Source of the DNA: Sulfurospirillum arcachonense DSM 9755
Lineage (GTDB): Bacteria > Campylobacterota > Campylobacteria > Campylobacterales > Sulfurospirillaceae
NCBI RefSeq assembly: GCF_000597725.1
Contig: NZ_JFBL01000005.1
Coordinates: 98,765 to 162,764, forward strand
Direction: 5' to 3'
DNA: 64,000 nt
Part shown: positions 62,286 to 64,000 of the stretch, one piece after another
Numbering within the stretch: position 1 is the first letter of the stretch
Layout of the letters: each line of letters begins with the position of its first letter
Position numbers and translations under genes: made by a program
The notes under the pieces: model-generated
Told to the model about the DNA's origin: nothing
Databases searched by the model: none
Seen by the model: only the letters and a program-made list of their open reading frames with translations

Positions 62286-63842
62286 ATGAGTAAAGAGGCA
62301 ATTTCAAGAAGAGAAGCACTAAAGATTGGTGCTTTAGGAACAGCAGGTTTAGCAATGTTAGGTGCTACTAACGCAACAGCAGCAACAATACTTGAAAAAG
62401 ATGTTAAATTTGATGAAACATATGATGTAATCGTAATTGGTACAGGTTTTGCAGGTCTTGCAGCAGCCGCTAAAGCATCTGAAAGAGGTTATAAAGTACT
62501 TGTTATTGATAAAATGGGTAGAATTGGTGGTAACTCAGTAATTAATGGTGGTGCATTTGCAGTTCCAAATAATGCTGATCAAAAGAAATTTGGTATCAAA
62601 GATTCAAAAGAAAGATTCATTAAAGATTGTTTAAAAGCTGGACTTGGAATTAACCATGTTGAACTTTTAGAAACAATTGCAGATAGAGCGAATGATACTT
62701 TAGAATTTGCACAAAAATGTGGAGCAAAATTCAAAACTGGTAAAAAACCTTCATGGTTTGGTGGACACTCAGTTCCAAGAACAATGATTACAGAAAACAT
62801 GAGTGGATCAGGAATTATTAAACCAATGACTAAGTTTGTTGAAGGTCTTCCTGGTTGTAAAATCATGAGAAGAACTAAGTTTGATGATTTTGTAATGGAT
62901 GACAAAGATGGTGTTGTTGGTGTTACCGTTAGAACTGGTTATAGATTCAATAAAAAACTTTTAAGTGATGATGCAGAAAACACAACTGGTGAGAAAAAAG
63001 TATTTAGAGCTAAAAAAGGTGTTATTTTAGCAGCTGGTGGTTTTAGTGCAGATAAAGTTTATAGAAAACTTCAAGATCCTCGTATACCAGAAGATTCAGA
63101 TACTACAAATCACTCTGGTGCAACTGCTGGAGCAATGTTAAAGGCATTCCAAATTGGTGCAATGCCAATTCATATTGGATGGATTCAACAAGGTCCATGG
63201 GCAAGTCCTGATGAAAGAGGTTTTGGTGTAGCTCCATTACTAACTCAACAAGGTCTATTTAAATTCGGTATGGCTGTAGATATCAGAAATGGTAAGCGTT
63301 TCATGAACGAACTAGCTGATAGAAAAACTCGTGCTGATGCTGAGTGGAAGATTTTAAGAGTAGATCCTAAGGCAAATCCAATTGCTATTGGTACTTACAA
63401 TACATTTGATCCTCAAATTTTACCTTTAGTTGAAAAAGGTTTAAAAACAGGCGTTATGAAGCAGTATAAAACTGTAGAAGAAGCAGCAGCAGCGTATAAA
63501 ATCCCAGTAGATGCATTAAAAGCAAGTATCAAAAAATACAATGCAGGCGTTAAAGCAGGTAAAGATGAATTCGGTAAACCAGTTAAAGCATTTAAAGGTC
63601 AAGGTATTGAAGCAAAAGGTCCTTATTATTGTGTTCGTTTACAACCAAAACCACACCACACAATGGGTGGAGTTAAGATTAACACAAAAGCACAAGTAAT
63701 TTCAGGAAACACAATGAAACCAATTGCAGGATTATATGCAGCTGGAGAAGTAACAGGTGGTACTCATGGAGCGAGCCGTTTAGGAAGTGTAGCTGTAACT
63801 GATTGTTTAACATTCGGTATGATTGCGGGAGAAAATATTTAA
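62286..63842 (+). CDS. Tat-exported flavocytochrome-c-type FAD reductase
   Basis: 518 residues. Twin-arginine signal SRREALKIG, cleavage near residue 32 (NATAAT). The FAD motif is VIGTGFAGLAAAAKA and the C-terminal GGTHGASRLGSVAVTDC is of the fumarate-reductase flavoprotein family. The active-site HHTMGG and the RFMNELADRKTR arginine region are kept. Where periplasmic fumarate reductases have a substrate-binding His in a WIQAHPT-like segment, this has WIQQGPWASPD, so the natural acceptor is probably not fumarate. No heme motif is in it. The next gene is a likely cytochrome partner. Confidence 0.85.
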   Translation: MSKEAISRREALKIGALGTAGLAMLGATNATAATILEKDVKFDETYDVIVIGTGFAGLAAAAKASERGYKVLVIDKMGRIGGNSVINGGAFAVPNNADQKKFGIKDSKERFIKDCLKAGLGINHVELLETIADRANDTLEFAQKCGAKFKTGKKPSWFGGHSVPRTMITENMSGSGIIKPMTKFVEGLPGCKIMRRTKFDDFVMDDKDGVVGVTVRTGYRFNKKLLSDDAENTTGEKKVFRAKKGVILAAGGFSADKVYRKLQDPRIPEDSDTTNHSGATAGAMLKAFQIGAMPIHIGWIQQGPWASPDERGFGVAPLLTQQGLFKFGMAVDIRNGKRFMNELADRKTRADAEWKILRVDPKANPIAIGTYNTFDPQILPLVEKGLKTGVMKQYKTVEEAAAAYKIPVDALKASIKKYNAGVKAGKDEFGKPVKAFKGQGIEAKGPYYCVRLQPKPHHTMGGVKINTKAQVISGNTMKPIAGLYAAGEVTGGTHGASRLGSVAVTDCLTFGMIAGENI

Positions 63843-63844
63843 TT

Positions 63845-64000
63845 ATGAAGAATAAAAAAACTCTTTTTTCTCTAGGGTTTTTTTTCATTTTTAGTGTAGC
63901 ATTTTTGTTCGGAAGTAGCAGCGAAAAAGCTGCTGCTCCTGAGCAAGCTAAACCTGCTGTTGAGCAGGTTAAATCTACACCTGAACTTCGAAAAGAATTT
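63845..64000 (+). CDS. start of an exported protein, probably the cytochrome c partner (cut by window edge)
   Basis: Begins ATG two bases after the flavoprotein stop. 52 codons are visible: a signal peptide (MKNKKTLFSLGFFFIFSVAFLFG), then an Ala/Glu/Pro/Lys-rich linker (EKAAAPEQAKPAVEQV). No heme motif is reached yet. In related organisms a small multiheme cytochrome c is co-encoded with this type of flavoprotein, and that is the basis for the call. Confidence 0.6.
   Translation, partial: MKNKKTLFSLGFFFIFSVAFLFGSSSEKAAAPEQAKPAVEQVKSTPELRKEF

Noticed and set aside
1..64000. CRISPR array, insertion sequence, prophage, rRNA operon
   Set aside because: Looked for direct-repeat/spacer patterns, transposase-like proteins, phage structural genes and rRNA sequence; saw none.

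Overview
The window is A+T-rich, densely packed bacterial DNA that reads as a Campylobacterota (Epsilonproteobacteria) chromosome, most like the free-living Sulfurimonas/Arcobacter-type lineages. Support comes from gene content and order: a purB-nrdA pair, rsmA followed by an RNase J with a long low-complexity N-terminal extension, thrS-infC-rpmI-rplT, an UPF0323 lipoprotein next to a glutathionylspermidine-synthase-like gene, ccoG, and a threonyl-tRNA synthetase shorter than the TGS-containing form. The genus cannot be fixed from the sequence alone. I see no rRNA operon, insertion sequence, prophage or CRISPR array. There is one tRNA (Val, GAC).

Layout. 0-6.3 kb: a TetR-regulated tripartite RND efflux operon (outer-membrane factor, adaptor, pump) with its divergent regulator. 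6.3-16.5 kb (minus strand): the anaerobic ribonucleotide reductase, whose glycyl-radical tail is a separate 53-codon gene, then an amino-acid racemase/AraC pair, a YhdH-type reductase, a LysE exporter, nrdA and purB. 16.5-35.5 kb: housekeeping operons (pseudouridine synthases, FAH-family hydrolase, rlmN, nucleoside phosphorylase, hisF; rsmA-rnj-kdsD-rluB-rarA; CDGSH/J-domain/stomatin/NfeD; purM; coaE-dapF; prfA; rpsT). Two identical ParB-type parS sites lie inside coding sequence at 17.2 and 19.5 kb. 35.6-40.7 kb: glmM-lspA, tRNA-Val and the thrS-infC-rpmI-rplT translation operon. 40.8-44 kb: an EF-hand protein of unknown role and a Tat-exported transglutaminase-like protein in an operon with MerT- and MerP-like metal transport proteins. 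43.9-51.1 kb: a seven-gene glycine cleavage operon (gcvT, gcvH, gcvPA, gcvPB) that carries its own lipoylation genes (LipM-like, lipA) and lpdA. 51.2-53.7 kb: ccoG, a catalytically dead resolvase-like DNA-binding protein, and rpsU. 53.7-56.7 kb: an HTH/coiled-coil protein, UPF0323 lipoprotein, preATP-grasp enzyme and a membrane J-like protein. 56.7-64 kb: a DsrE-like periplasmic protein, a hydroxyacid dehydrogenase with a soluble FrdAB-like pair, YajQ, MarC, and a Tat-exported flavocytochrome-c-type reductase followed by the start of its probable cytochrome partner.

The most unusual feature is not a gene. The palindrome TACATGTA, usually extended to TTTACATGTAAA, occurs 30 times by hand count, where base composition predicts about 2-3. 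It sits in genes of unrelated function, in all three reading frames and also between genes, so the selection acts on DNA and not on protein. It resembles the HIP1 palindrome of cyanobacteria in behaviour, though not in sequence. Other candidates are the split NrdD, the resolvase-fold regulator lacking every catalytic residue, the J-domain with HYD in place of HPD, and the MerT/MerP/transglutaminase operon.
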